A stretch of 64,000 nt of DNA from Belliella kenyensis (GCF_022549675.1 NZ_JAKZGR010000013.1:1-64000); one strand, 5' to 3'; positions 35,317 to 43,521 are shown, numbered from the stretch's first letter. A program made the numbers and translations. The notes: generated by a model from the letters alone, not told the origin.

Positions 35317-35925
35317 TTATTTCTTTTGATGTCTTTCGATCAATACATCCATTACCTCATCAAGTTCATAACCTTTTGCCTCTAACAAAACCAAGTAATG
35401 ATAAAGCAAATCTGCTGCCTCTCCCATAAACAAATCTTTGTTGTCGTCCTTGGCCTCAATTACGATTTCCACAGCTTCTTCACCTACCTTTTGGGCAACT
35501 TTATTAATCCCTTTGGCAAACAATGAAGCTGTGTAAGATTGATCATTTGGATTAACCTTTCTATCCTTGATGATAGATCTCAAAGTGTCTATGAAAAAGG
35601 TTTTGCTTTTGTTCTCTTCTGCAAAACAAGTATCATCACCTGTGTGACATACTGGCCCTTCTGGTCTGGATTTGATCAAAATGGTGTCTTGATCACAATC
35701 CACTGTCAAAGAAACCACATGTAAGAAATTACCAGACGTCTCCCCTTTTGTCCAAAGTCTATTCTTTGTCCTTGAAAAAAAAGTCACCTTTTTAGTTTCC
35801 AAAGTAATATCGATAGCCTCTTGATTCATGTAGCCAAGCATCAATACCTTACCAGTAGCAACATCTTGTATCACGGCAGGCACTAAGCCACCCACCTTTT
35901 CAAAATCTATATTCAGTTTGTTCAT
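35317..35925 (-). CDS. hisIE: Bifunctional phosphoribosyl-AMP cyclohydrolase / phosphoribosyl-ATP pyrophosphatase
   Basis: This enzyme catalyses the second and third steps of histidine synthesis. The N-terminal HisI domain has VATGKVLMLGYMNQEA, FFSRTKNRLWTKGETSGN, TVDCDQDTILIKSRPEGPVCHTG and the zinc Cys residues. The C-terminal HisE domain has SYTASLFAKGINKVAQKVGEEAVEIVIEAK and the EAADLLYHYLVLL metal motif. The 202-residue fused form is usual in Bacteroidota. It is the last his gene of the minus-strand cluster. About 450 bp of unusual spacer separate it from hisF, much longer than the other spacers. Confidence 0.96.
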   Translation of the reverse strand: MNKLNIDFEKVGGLVPAVIQDVATGKVLMLGYMNQEAIDITLETKKVTFFSRTKNRLWTKGETSGNFLHVVSLTVDCDQDTILIKSRPEGPVCHTGDDTCFAEENKSKTFFIDTLRSIIKDRKVNPNDQSYTASLFAKGINKVAQKVGEEAVEIVIEAKDDNKDLFMGEAADLLYHYLVLLEAKGYELDEVMDVLIERHQKK

Positions 35926-36162
35926 TTTTATCTAGAATTCGACCCCTTTAGAGTCGTGGGTTTAATGGTTTTTGAATTTATTTACCACCGTGTTACACAC
36001 GGGGCTCCTCCACGGCGGACAAGTTACACATGGTTAAACCCTGCCTTCGTCAGGCAGACCCATTCGGGGTTGACTGCATCGTGTCTCATTTCCAGCTTCT
36101 CGCCTCTCTCTGCCTCCGCCCCTCTGTCTTGCATCGTTGCTCTCGCCTCTCTGTCTCGCCTC
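35926..36162. repeat. GC-richer structured spacer between hisF and hisIE
   Basis: This part is distinctly GC-rich for the genome and rich in small inverted repeats: CCGTGT-TAC-ACACGG near 35990-36004, CTGCCT-TCGTC-AGGCAG near 36045, and GACCCC...GAGTC near 35941. The last lies 14-15 nt before the hisIE start. Frames through it are open by composition only. It looks like inserted non-coding repeat material. Confidence 0.5.
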
Positions 36163-36337
36163 TCTTGGTTCTTGGATCTTGGTTCTTGGATCTTGGATCT
36201 TGGTTCTTGGTTCTTGGCTCTTGGCTCTTGGCTCTTGGTTCTTGGTTCTTGGTTCTTGGCTCTTGGTTCTTGGTTCTTGGCTCTTGGCTCTTGGCTCTTG
36301 GATCTTGGCTCTTGGCTCTTGGATCTTGGTTCTTGGC
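36163..36337. repeat. Heptanucleotide minisatellite, 25 units of TCTTGGN
   Basis: Twenty-five 7-bp units follow each other without a break in register. The first six bases are always TCTTGG, and the seventh is T, A or C but never G. A 7-bp period without stops opens all frames, so the GSWFLVL-type frames here are artefacts. The array lies between hisF (stop at 36379) and hisIE, inside the transcribed spacer. Confidence 0.95.
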
Positions 36338-36378
36338 TCTTAAGTCTAAACTCTCGCTTCTCGCCTCTCACCAGCCTC

Positions 36379-37134
36379 TCATTTCCTAATTGAGATATCT
36401 TCCCTGCTAAGATACTGCTTCAATTCGGGAATTGGAATTTCTTTGAAGTGGAATATACTTGCAGCCAATGCTGCATCTGCTTTTCCAAAGGTAAAGACAT
36501 CCTTGAAATGCTCCATATTTCCAGCACCTCCTGAAGCAATGACTGGAATAGAAAGCATGGAAGAAATCTCGGCGGTAATTTCATTTGCAAATCCACCCTT
36601 GGTACCATCATGATCCATGGAGGTCAAAAGAATCTCTCCAGCACCTCGTTCACAGACTTCTTTTGCCCACTCTTGAGTATTGAGAATTGTAGGCTTTCTT
36701 CCACCATGTGTATGTACGAAATCAACTCCGTCTACATTCCTGGTATCTATAGCCACCACAATACATTGACTTCCAAACTCCAAAGCCATTTCATTGATTA
36801 CTCCCGGATTGTGAACAGCTGCGGAATTGATTGAAATCTTATCTGCACCAGCATTGAGAAGCAACTTCACATCCTCTACTGTACTAATTCCACCACCTAC
36901 TGTGAATGGTATATTGATTGCCTTGGCAACCTTGGTTACTAATTCTGCTAATGTTTTACGCTTATCAACGGTGGCTGTTATATCTAAAAACACCAGTTCA
37001 TCTGCACCTTCATCAGAATATATCTTGGCTAACTCAACAGGGTCTCCAGCATCTCTAAGCTGGACAAAGTTGACACCTTTGACCGTACGTCCATCCTTGA
37101 TATCTAAGCAAGGAATAATTCTTTTTGTTAACAT
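36379..37134 (-). CDS. hisF: Imidazole glycerol phosphate synthase cyclase subunit
   Basis: This (beta/alpha)8 enzyme works with HisH to make imidazole glycerol phosphate and AICAR. The N-terminus [28 protein letters not shown] contains the catalytic Asp near residue 11. Phosphate-binding TVGGGIST and [13 protein letters not shown] are present, as is the second catalytic Asp in [13 protein letters not shown]. The length of 251 residues is normal. Between hisA and hisIE on the minus strand. A TCCCGATA...TCGGGA palindrome lies 18 nt before its ATG, and its 3' side runs into the heptamer minisatellite. Confidence 0.97.
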   Translation of the reverse strand: MLTKRIIPCLDIKDGRTVKGVNFVQLRDAGDPVELAKIYSDEGADELVFLDITATVDKRKTLAELVTKVAKAINIPFTVGGGISTVEDVKLLLNAGADKISINSAAVHNPGVINEMALEFGSQCIVVAIDTRNVDGVDFVHTHGGRKPTILNTQEWAKEVCERGAGEILLTSMDHDGTKGGFANEITAEISSMLSIPVIASGGAGNMEHFKDVFTFGKADAALAASIFHFKEIPIPELKQYLSREDISIRK

Positions 37135-37152
37135 TTTGTATTAAGGGATTTG

Positions 37153-37170
37153 TCCCGATACTTTTCGGGA
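37153..37170 (-). promoter_or_regulatory. Palindrome 18 nt before hisF
   Basis: TCCCGATACTTTTCGGGA forms a short hairpin (arms TCCCGA/TCGGGA). It ends exactly 18 nt before the hisF start codon, the same distance as the related palindromes before hisA and hisH. Confidence 0.6.
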
Positions 37171-37324
37171 TGAAAGATTTTAAAACTGGTGGAAGGATTT
37201 AAGATTCTAAAGTTTTAAGAGTCAACCCGATATAGTGAATTAGTAGACACAAAGACTTGAAATTATCTGATTTTTACATGTTTTGAAAATAACACATCCT
37301 TGATTTAAAATTATTCCCTCTTTG

Positions 37325-37374
37325 TCTTGATTCTTGACTCTTGTTTCTAGTGTCTCATGTCTCATATCTAGTGT
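37325..37374. repeat. Heptamer array between hisA and hisF
   Basis: Seven heptamers in register run TCTTGAT, TCTTGAC, TCTTGTT, TCTAGTG, TCTCATG, TCTCATA, TCTAGTG, then a TCTTAAA that includes the hisA stop codon. All share TCT at the first three positions, like the TCTTGGN array downstream of hisF. Confidence 0.75.
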
Positions 37375-37375
37375 C

Positions 37376-38089
37376 TTAAAATGCTGCCAATTCTTCCAAA
37401 CTAATCCTACCTTCATAAAAAGCTTTACCAACAATAGCTCCATATACCCCTGTTTTTTGAAGTTCTTCTAGGTCTTTTACCTTTGAAACACCTCCACTAG
37501 CTATTAATTTAATACCTGGGATCTCTTGCATGATTTCTTTATAAAGCGCTACAGAAGGACCTTGAAGTAAGCCATCCTTTGCTACATCCGTGCAAATCAC
37601 ATAACTAATCCCTTTGGCATGATAAGATTTGATAAAATCAATCAAATCAACTTCCGTTGTCTCTTCCCATCCGGAAATGGCAATTTTCTTATCCTTTGCA
37701 TCTGCACCAAGGATAATTTTTTCTCCTCCATAAGTACTGATCCATGATTCGAACATCGCTGGGTTTTTGACTGCAATACTTCCTCCAGTCAACTGTTTGG
37801 CTCCAAGTTCAAATGCTAGCGCTATATCTTCATCAGATTGTACTCCACCTCCGAAATCAACTTCAAGTGAAGTCCCTGAAGCAATGCTTTGAAGGACTTG
37901 CTTATTGATAATTTTCTTTGCCTTAGCACCATCCAAATCTACCAAATGCAACTTGCTGATTCCTGCATCCTCGAATCGCTTGGCCATTTCAAGTGGACTA
38001 TCATGATATTCCTTTTTCTGATTGTAATCACCTTGTGTAAGCCTTACGCACTTACCTCCGATGATGTCTATTGCTGGTATGATATACAT
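37376..38089 (-). CDS. hisA: ProFAR isomerase (HisA)
   Basis: This TIM-barrel isomerase opens the ribose ring of ProFAR in histidine synthesis. The start MYIIPAIDIIGGKCVRLTQGDYNQKKEY contains the catalytic Asp8. LHLVDLDGAK, DFGGGVQSDEDI, and the second Asp in CTDVAKDGLLQGPS follow. LIASGGVSKVKDL binds phosphate. At 237 residues the length is normal. It is flanked on both sides by heptamer arrays, and a perfect 18-bp palindrome lies 18 nt before its ATG. Confidence 0.97.
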   Translation of the reverse strand: MYIIPAIDIIGGKCVRLTQGDYNQKKEYHDSPLEMAKRFEDAGISKLHLVDLDGAKAKKIINKQVLQSIASGTSLEVDFGGGVQSDEDIALAFELGAKQLTGGSIAVKNPAMFESWISTYGGEKIILGADAKDKKIAISGWEETTEVDLIDFIKSYHAKGISYVICTDVAKDGLLQGPSVALYKEIMQEIPGIKLIASGGVSKVKDLEELQKTGVYGAIVGKAFYEGRISLEELAAF

Positions 38090-38107
38090 TTTGATTTTAG
38101 ATTTTAG

Positions 38108-38125
38108 TCCCGATAGCTATCGGGA
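38108..38125 (-). promoter_or_regulatory. Perfect palindrome 18 nt before hisA
   Basis: TCCCGATAGCTATCGGGA is its own reverse complement over all 18 bases. The intervening 18 nt to the ATG (TTTTAG-rich on the plus strand) also resembles the one before hisH. Confidence 0.7.
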
Positions 38126-38153
38126 TTAGATTGAGGGGATTTCTCTAATCTTC

Positions 38154-38202
38154 TCTTGTTTCTTGTTTCTTGTCTCTAATCTCTCGCTTCTCGCTTCTTA
38201 AT
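38154..38202. repeat. Heptamer array between hisH and hisA
   Basis: Seven units in register run TCTTGTT, TCTTGTT, TCTTGTC, TCTAATC, TCTCGCT, TCTCGCT, TCTTAAT. They are related to the other arrays of this cluster and lie between the hisH stop and the palindrome before hisA. Confidence 0.75.
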
Positions 38203-38228
38203 TCATTGTACTTAATACTTAGTACAAT

Positions 38229-38822
38229 CTATAAGCTCAAGAAATTCTTCAATATCTGCTCTCCTACCAAGCCACTTTTTTCGGGGTGAGCTTGCATGGC
38301 GTAGAAGTTATCTCTATGCATCAAACCTGCAAAGTCCAATACATAGTCTGTCGTAGCTATGGTGTATTCACTGAGCTCACAATAGTAGCTATGAACATAA
38401 TAAACGAAGGATTCATCCGACAAACCTTTCAATAATGGAGTTTTGAGGTCTGTGAGATTATTCCATCCAACATGTGGCACTTTGAAATCTGCCTGAAATT
38501 CTGGGGTAAACTTTTTAACTTTTACCGGAAACACTCCTAAACAGGTTGTATCATTTTCCTCAGAATGTTCACAAAGTAATTGCTGACCAAGACAAACCCC
38601 AAAAAAGGGTTGTTTTAATGTAGGGATCAATTGATCTAATTGCTTTTCTTTGAGGTATTTCATTGCTGTGCTTGCCTCTCCTTGACCTGGAAATATCACT
38701 TTATCAGCTTTGGAAATCTCCTCAACATCATCAGTCAACATTGCTTGCACACCCAATCTCTCCAAGGCATAAAGCACAGATTGTACATTGCCGGCATTGT
38801 ATTTTATTATGGCTACTTGCAT
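38229..38822 (-). CDS. hisH: Imidazole glycerol phosphate synthase glutaminase subunit
   Basis: This class I glutamine amidotransferase feeds ammonia to HisF. Oxyanion motif FPGQGEA, nucleophile Cys77 in FFGVCLGQQLL, PHVGWN and the His-Glu pair in AMQAHPEKSG are all present. The length of 197 residues is normal. It is the first his gene of the minus-strand unit hisH-hisA-hisF-hisIE. The other his genes (G, D, C, B) are not in this window next to it, so the pathway is split. The leader holds two hairpins and a TAACTTTG promoter box. Confidence 0.96.
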   Translation of the reverse strand: MQVAIIKYNAGNVQSVLYALERLGVQAMLTDDVEEISKADKVIFPGQGEASTAMKYLKEKQLDQLIPTLKQPFFGVCLGQQLLCEHSEENDTTCLGVFPVKVKKFTPEFQADFKVPHVGWNNLTDLKTPLLKGLSDESFVYYVHSYYCELSEYTIATTDYVLDFAGLMHRDNFYAMQAHPEKSGLVGEQILKNFLSL

Positions 38823-38840
38823 TCGGATTTTAGTTTTCAG

Positions 38841-38858
38841 TCCCGATAGCTTTCGGGG
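38841..38858 (-). promoter_or_regulatory. Palindrome 18 nt before hisH
   Basis: TCCCGATAGCTTTCGGGG pairs over CCCGA/TCGGG. It is the same motif as before hisA with two changes, and it sits at the same 18-nt distance from the start codon. Confidence 0.6.
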
Positions 38859-38860
38859 TT

Positions 38861-38902
38861 AGCGTTAAGGTTTAGATTTAGGTATTCTAAAATCTTAACG
38901 CT
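38861..38902 (-). promoter_or_regulatory. Leader hairpin upstream of hisH
   Basis: AGCGTTAAG (38861) pairs with CTTAACGCT (38894-38902). Inside, TTTAGA pairs with TCTAAA, so a long interrupted stem-loop forms in the 5' leader. There is no U-run after it and no His-rich leader peptide was seen, so classical his attenuation is not supported. Confidence 0.45.
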
Positions 38903-38915
38903 GATTATAAGTGTG

Positions 38916-38923
38916 CAAAGTTA
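38916..38923 (-). promoter_or_regulatory. -7 box of the his cluster
   Basis: The minus strand reads TAACTTTG, an exact TAnnTTTG. It lies about 93 nt before the hisH ATG, leaving room for the two leader hairpins. No TTTG sits at the usual -33 spacing. Confidence 0.45.
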
Positions 38924-38989
38924 GAAATTATCGATTCTAGCCATTCATGTTTTCAAAAACTTCTATACAAGTTTAGCAGATTTAAGAGA

Positions 38990-40345
38990 TTATTTTCTCA
39001 AATAGGGTCTAACTCTTGGGATTGCCATGATTTCCTTTTGTCTTCCGTCAAAATAAATCACCTTTTCTCCATCAAAATAAGCTCCCTCCTCTAATTGGAA
39101 AACAACGTCTTTTCCCCACTCCTCCACATGAACGGTTGCGCTTAATTCAATAGCGTAGGCAGTATTGGGGTATAAAGGGTAGTCGCCAGCACCTTTGGTA
39201 TCACCTTGATTGTCCCACATGCCAATAGTCGGCCCAGATGCGTGACCATGATAGCCCAATGGATGAGAGTATATACTACCTTTAATATTTTCTTTAGCCA
39301 TTACAGCCCTAGTTTCTTTGAGGATCTCATTCCCTGTTCTGCCTGCTACAAATTGAGAAGTCAAGATATCTTGCAGCCTATTACCTACTTTGAGTCCTGC
39401 TTGCAAATAGGCTGGCACTTCCATTTCGTCTTGCTTGAGTACATAAGCTAGCTGCTGTGTATCGGTATTCAACCTTAAGTAGGTGATCCCGAAATCTATA
39501 TGTAGCAAATCACCTGGTTGAATCACATTTTCCTTGACATGCATCTTTCCTTGTTTGGAGTTTGATGAGGAACTTTTTTCTGATCGCTGTAAATCAACAG
39601 TTGGTTGAAACCAAGTATCAAGTTTTCGTTCTTTTATTCTTTCTCTGTACCACCATACTACATCCTCTGTAGTAGTTACCCCTGGGGTAATCACATCTTC
39701 TGAAAGTCCTTCTGCAATGATTTCATTCGCAATAGTTTGCATATGTCGATAGGTAGCCATTTCACTTGGTGTCCTCGTCTCAAGCCAACCCACTGCAAGT
39801 TTTTCCCCTGATACTATTCTTTGATTGAGTTCTTTAGAAAGATTCGACTTCAACAATTCAAAATCACTCACCGAAATCCCATCTGCATGTCCATAAGTAT
39901 CCGAAAAATTGACGGCTATTGCTTTTGGGTTTCTTTCTTCAATCACTTTGCTAAGTGCTTTCCACTGATCAGGCTCTACCTCAGGATCCCAAGCTTTCTT
40001 AAATGCTTTGCCTACATCATATCTCGCCACTGCAATTGCTTCTACCTTATCTTGATTGTCAGCCTTATGGATTACGAGCATAGTCCTCCTCCTAGCGGCA
40101 AACCATGTAGCTGGCAAAAATGTCCTGATTACAGGATCCTCATTGTATTCCCTAGAAATCAGCACCCACATATCTACACCTGCCCTATCCATGAGTTCTG
40201 GCAATAAATACTCAATTCTTTCTTCAAGTCTTTGCTCCACCACATCAGCTTGAGCACGTTGGGAGAGAACTGCGGGGTGTTGTGCCAATAGGTCCAAATG
40301 AACCAACACCAGTAGGGTAACTAGCAAGTAAATTTTTCTCATCAT
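38990..40345 (-). CDS. Secreted M24 metallopeptidase (Xaa-Pro aminopeptidase-like)
   Basis: This is a 451-residue exported protein with a signal peptide to LDLLAQ. An N-terminal creatinase-like domain at about residues 35-200 precedes the pita-bread fold. The metal ligands appear as Asp in LLHIDFGITY and a following NTDTQQLAYVL. They continue with His in HPLGYHGHASGP and Glu in AYAIELS and FQLEEGAYF. The predicted activity is removal of an N-terminal residue before proline from periplasmic peptides. It starts 6 bp after the thioesterase gene stop, so it is the last gene of a Nudix-MATE-thioesterase-peptidase run. Confidence 0.88.
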   Translation of the reverse strand: MMRKIYLLVTLLVLVHLDLLAQHPAVLSQRAQADVVEQRLEERIEYLLPELMDRAGVDMWVLISREYNEDPVIRTFLPATWFAARRRTMLVIHKADNQDKVEAIAVARYDVGKAFKKAWDPEVEPDQWKALSKVIEERNPKAIAVNFSDTYGHADGISVSDFELLKSNLSKELNQRIVSGEKLAVGWLETRTPSEMATYRHMQTIANEIIAEGLSEDVITPGVTTTEDVVWWYRERIKERKLDTWFQPTVDLQRSEKSSSSNSKQGKMHVKENVIQPGDLLHIDFGITYLRLNTDTQQLAYVLKQDEMEVPAYLQAGLKVGNRLQDILTSQFVAGRTGNEILKETRAVMAKENIKGSIYSHPLGYHGHASGPTIGMWDNQGDTKGAGDYPLYPNTAYAIELSATVHVEEWGKDVVFQLEEGAYFDGEKVIYFDGRQKEIMAIPRVRPYLRK

Positions 40346-40351
40346 ATTTAT

Positions 40352-40900
40352 TTAAAATTCAATAATACATCTCTCATTGGCTAGCAAAGACTTTATCTCT
40401 TGCTTATCCCACGATTTTTTTATCTCATGAAGATTTGCTTCATATTCTTTTTTAAAGCCTTTTCTATAGATGGCCTCAACAAACCTCCTTACATCTGTCT
40501 TATTCTCTAAAATCAATTTGGGAACTGTGGTGGGCTTATCATCATCCCCTTTGGCTACCATGGTAAAATAGCAAGTATTGGTGTGCTTGACTTCTCCTGT
40601 TTTTACATTTTCAGAAATCACCTTAATACCAATAATCATCGAGCTATTACCGACGTAATTCACAGAAGCTTTGAGAGATACTAACTCTCCCACCTCTACA
40701 GGTTGCAAAAAATCTACTGTATCCACAGATACAGTGACACAATAAGCTCCGCTATGCTTAGAAGCTGTAGCATAAGCAACCTTATCCATGAGAGACAATA
40801 AAATACCTCCATGTATTTTCCCTCCGAAGTTAGCATAAGAAGGGATCATTAACTCTGTAATAGTGACACGGGAAAAACTTGCTTTTCTAGCCTCAATCAT
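40352..40900 (-). CDS. Acyl-CoA thioesterase (hot-dog fold)
   Basis: This is a 182-residue enzyme that hydrolyses acyl-CoA. ITELMIPSYANFGGKIHGGILLSLMDKVAYATASKHSG and VSVDTVDFLQPVEVGELVSL, then SSMIIGIKVISENVKTGE, are the single hot-dog domain of the YciA/BACH type with the conserved N/HGG turn. The reading frame is open further upstream, but the ATG at 40900 (MIEARKASFSRV) gives the usual start. The upstream residues look like read-through of AT-rich spacer. It is followed at 6 bp by the M24 peptidase. Confidence 0.9.
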   Translation of the reverse strand: MIEARKASFSRVTITELMIPSYANFGGKIHGGILLSLMDKVAYATASKHSGAYCVTVSVDTVDFLQPVEVGELVSLKASVNYVGNSSMIIGIKVISENVKTGEVKHTNTCYFTMVAKGDDDKPTTVPKLILENKTDVRRFVEAIYRKGFKKEYEANLHEIKKSWDKQEIKSLLANERCIIEF

Positions 40901-41007
40901 ATTTTTTTTGAATGAAAATAGACAGTATTCAATAGAACACCAAAAGTGATTGTAAAAAAACTTGCTATACTTTCTAAAAACCAAAAAATATGGATCCAAA
41001 AGCTACT

Positions 41008-42372
41008 TTAGATCACTCCTTGATAATTTTTCCTATGGAGCAGTCCTCTGCTCAAAGTATGAAATCTTACTAATAACATCACTCCAGTAATTGACAATCC
41101 AATCAATAGACCATACCAAACCCCTAACTCCCTCAAATCCAAAACAAAAGCAAAGAAATACCCTAAAGGCAATCCGATGACCCAGTAAGCTATCAAAGTA
41201 ATTATAGTAGGAACTTTGACATCAGCCATTCCTCTTAGTGCTCCCAAACCCACCACTTGGATGCCATCTGATAATTGAAAAATTCCTGCGATGACTAGCA
41301 GACTAGCACTCATTCTAATAACTGTAGGATCATCAATGTATAAAGATGGAAGAAACTCTCTAAAAACTATAAAGATAAATGCAGATACAAGCATGAATAA
41401 GGCAACCATAGTAAATACAGTGAATCCTGCTTCCCTGAGTGATTTGATATCATTTCGTCCTAACTGATTACCAACTCGGACCATTGCAGCAGCCGATAAA
41501 CCTGAAGCCATCATATAACTCACAGATGCCAGATTGATAGCGATCTGATGAGCAGCCAGTGCAGTCACTCCTATCCAACCCATCATTATAGCCGCAGTAC
41601 TGAATGCACCTACCTCAAAGATATACTGAAAGCCTGTCGGAACTCCGATTCTGATCATTTTGGAAACCATAGGGAAAGAAAACTTCTTTATCTTAAAGCC
41701 TAGATCAAACCTTTTGTATCTATTGGATTTGAATACATAGTAGGCAATGATAATTCCCATAAGTACTCTTGATATAAGGGTGGCCCAACCTGCTCCATTC
41801 AATCCCAATGGTGGAAAACCTAAATTCCCATAAATCATTACCCAGTTCAAAAACACATTCAAGCCATTACATACCAAAGTAATATACATGGCTTGTTTGG
41901 TCTGTGAAAGACCTTCTGCAAATTGCTTGAAAGTCTGAAAAAACATAAATGGTAGTATTGAAATCGTGATAATAATCAAGTACGGTATAGCCTGTGTAAC
42001 GACTTCCTCCGGCTGATTCATGTATTTCAGCATTGGTGTGAATAAGGTTATCAGTACAAAAAGTATAAATGCTGTGGCAGAATTGATAACAAATCCATGT
42101 CTGAACAATCTCCCTATTTTATTATCTTTCTTCTTTCCGTCGGCCATAGCTACCAATGGCGTGATTGCCATAGACACCCCTATTCCAAACATGAGCACCA
42201 CAAAGAATATACTATTAGCCAGTGAAGCTGCGGCCAAAGGAATGGCTCCAAGCCTACCCACCATCATAGAATCAGCCACACCGACCAGAACTTGACCTAA
42301 TTGGCTAAGCATCACAGGATAGGCTAGTGTAAAAGTTTTTGAAAAATGATCTTTGAAATTAATGCTATTCAT
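41008..42372 (-). CDS. MATE-family efflux transporter
   Basis: This is a 454-residue inner-membrane antiporter with twelve hydrophobic segments. Family marks include TLAYPVMLSQLGQVLVGVADSMMVGRLGAIPLAAASLANS near the start, the repeated half with VPTGFQYIFEVGAFSTAAIMMGW, and GVTALAAHQIAINLASVSYM. The predicted role is sodium- or proton-driven export of cationic compounds. The frame is open to a TTG at 42405 overlapping the Nudix gene; the ATG at 42372 (MNSINF) avoids that and fits the family start. It lies between the Nudix and thioesterase genes. Confidence 0.93.
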   Translation of the reverse strand: MNSINFKDHFSKTFTLAYPVMLSQLGQVLVGVADSMMVGRLGAIPLAAASLANSIFFVVLMFGIGVSMAITPLVAMADGKKKDNKIGRLFRHGFVINSATAFILFVLITLFTPMLKYMNQPEEVVTQAIPYLIIITISILPFMFFQTFKQFAEGLSQTKQAMYITLVCNGLNVFLNWVMIYGNLGFPPLGLNGAGWATLISRVLMGIIIAYYVFKSNRYKRFDLGFKIKKFSFPMVSKMIRIGVPTGFQYIFEVGAFSTAAIMMGWIGVTALAAHQIAINLASVSYMMASGLSAAAMVRVGNQLGRNDIKSLREAGFTVFTMVALFMLVSAFIFIVFREFLPSLYIDDPTVIRMSASLLVIAGIFQLSDGIQVVGLGALRGMADVKVPTIITLIAYWVIGLPLGYFFAFVLDLRELGVWYGLLIGLSITGVMLLVRFHTLSRGLLHRKNYQGVI

Positions 42373-42401
42373 GAATGGAGGGCAGGGTTTTATTTGAAGG
42401 G

Positions 42402-42941
42402 TCAAATATCGAACAATTTGGCCACTTTGAGTAATCCAGCGATAGATATTGCATCAGTAATTTCGCCTTTCATCACTTTTTCCACGGCCTCCTTGAGCGG
42501 TAACTTAATGATTTCCAACTGCTCAGTCTCTTCAAATTCTGTTTCTCCTTGAGTCAATCCTTCAGCCAAATATATCACTCCTGACTCATCAGTGACAGAG
42601 TTGGAAGTATGTATCTTCATAATCTCCGTCCACCTCTCAGCGATAAGTCCTGTTTCTTCCTTAAGCTCTCTCTGAGCATTGATCAAGTCATCTTCTTCAA
42701 GTATCCCTCCACCCATTGGGATTTCCCAAGAGTATTCATTTAAAGTGTATCTGAACTGACCTACTAGCCAAGTATTGCCTTCCTCATCTACTGGTATGAT
42801 GCCAAGAGCTTTATTTTTAAAATGGACCATTCCATATGTACCAGGTTTTCCTGATGGAATGATCACATCCCTATGCGTGACTTCGATCCAGGGATTTTCA
42901 AATACTGTTTGGATTGATAGCGTTTTCCAAGGGTTTTCCAT
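42402..42941 (-). CDS. Nudix hydrolase, probably ADP-ribose pyrophosphatase type
   Basis: This is a 179-residue Nudix protein. The box runs from GGGILEEDD to QRELKEETGLIAE with the required Gly, Glu, Arg and paired Glu residues. The N-terminal part, NPWIEVTHRDVIIPSGKPGTYGMV, resembles NudF-like ADP-sugar pyrophosphatases, as does the position of LVGQFRYTLNEYSWEIPMGGG. The substrate is therefore probably an ADP-sugar. It stands after the Lrp regulator's terminator and leads the minus-strand run with the MATE transporter. Confidence 0.88.
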   Translation of the reverse strand: MENPWKTLSIQTVFENPWIEVTHRDVIIPSGKPGTYGMVHFKNKALGIIPVDEEGNTWLVGQFRYTLNEYSWEIPMGGGILEEDDLINAQRELKEETGLIAERWTEIMKIHTSNSVTDESGVIYLAEGLTQGETEFEETEQLEIIKLPLKEAVEKVMKGEITDAISIAGLLKVAKLFDI

Positions 42942-42953
42942 GATTTTTTGATA

Positions 42954-42982
42954 TAAAAAAAGGAGACTATCACTAGCCTCCT
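42954..42982 (-). terminator. Intrinsic terminator after the Lrp-family gene
   Basis: On the minus strand AGGAGGCTA-GTGA-TAGTCTCCT is followed by seven T. One mismatch lies within the stem. It separates the Lrp gene from the Nudix gene. Confidence 0.8.
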
Positions 42983-43005
42983 ATGATTGAGATAGTAATA
43001 TTAAA

Positions 43006-43488
43006 TTATGCAGGGATAGGAAGAACTTTACTATCCTTGAAAGTAGACAAGATAACCATAGATTGCATAGAATCTACTTCTTTGATCTCACTCACTTTCT
43101 CAAGCATGAGCTTTTGATATGCAGTGATATCCTTAGCTATGATTTTCAAGATAAAGTCACCAGTACCAGTGATGTGATGACATTCTATTACCTCTTGGAT
43201 ATCATTGATTTCCTTCATAAAAGCATCAATGTTGCCTTTATTGTGACCTATCAAGCTGACCAAAACAAAAGTACTTACCCCTAAACCAATCCTTTCTGGA
43301 TCTAGTTTTGCGTGATAGCTTTTGATTATACCTGATTGCTCTAGTTTCTTAACTCTTTCTAAAGTAGGTGCAGGTGATAAGCCTATATCTTTTGAAAGTT
43401 GGGCATTGGTGATTTTAGCGTTAGCTTGAAGGATTTCTAATATCTTCCGGTCTATTTTATCGAATTTTACTCTTACGCTGTTATCCAT
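43006..43488 (-). CDS. Lrp/AsnC-family transcriptional regulator
   Basis: This is a 160-residue regulator. The N-terminal helix-turn-helix has KIDRKILEILQANAKITNAQLSKDIGLSPAPTLERVKKLEQSGII. The C-terminal RAM/AsnC ligand domain has VSLIGHNKGNIDAFM, VIECHHITGTGDFILKI and VDSMQSMVIL. Such proteins form octamers and sense amino acids. No amino-acid gene is adjacent, so targets are probably elsewhere. It is monocistronic, with a TAACTTTG promoter box upstream and a clear terminator downstream. Confidence 0.94.
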   Translation of the reverse strand: MDNSVRVKFDKIDRKILEILQANAKITNAQLSKDIGLSPAPTLERVKKLEQSGIIKSYHAKLDPERIGLGVSTFVLVSLIGHNKGNIDAFMKEINDIQEVIECHHITGTGDFILKIIAKDITAYQKLMLEKVSEIKEVDSMQSMVILSTFKDSKVLPIPA

Positions 43489-43521
43489 ATTATTTAAAAT
43501 TTTTCAAAATTTTATGTGGCA

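Noticed and set aside
35956-36393. Several overlapping long frames on both strands with LGSWFLV- or EPRSKSQ-type repeats
   Set aside because: They are produced by the 7-bp stop-free minisatellite, which opens every frame; there is no start signal and no independent coding evidence.
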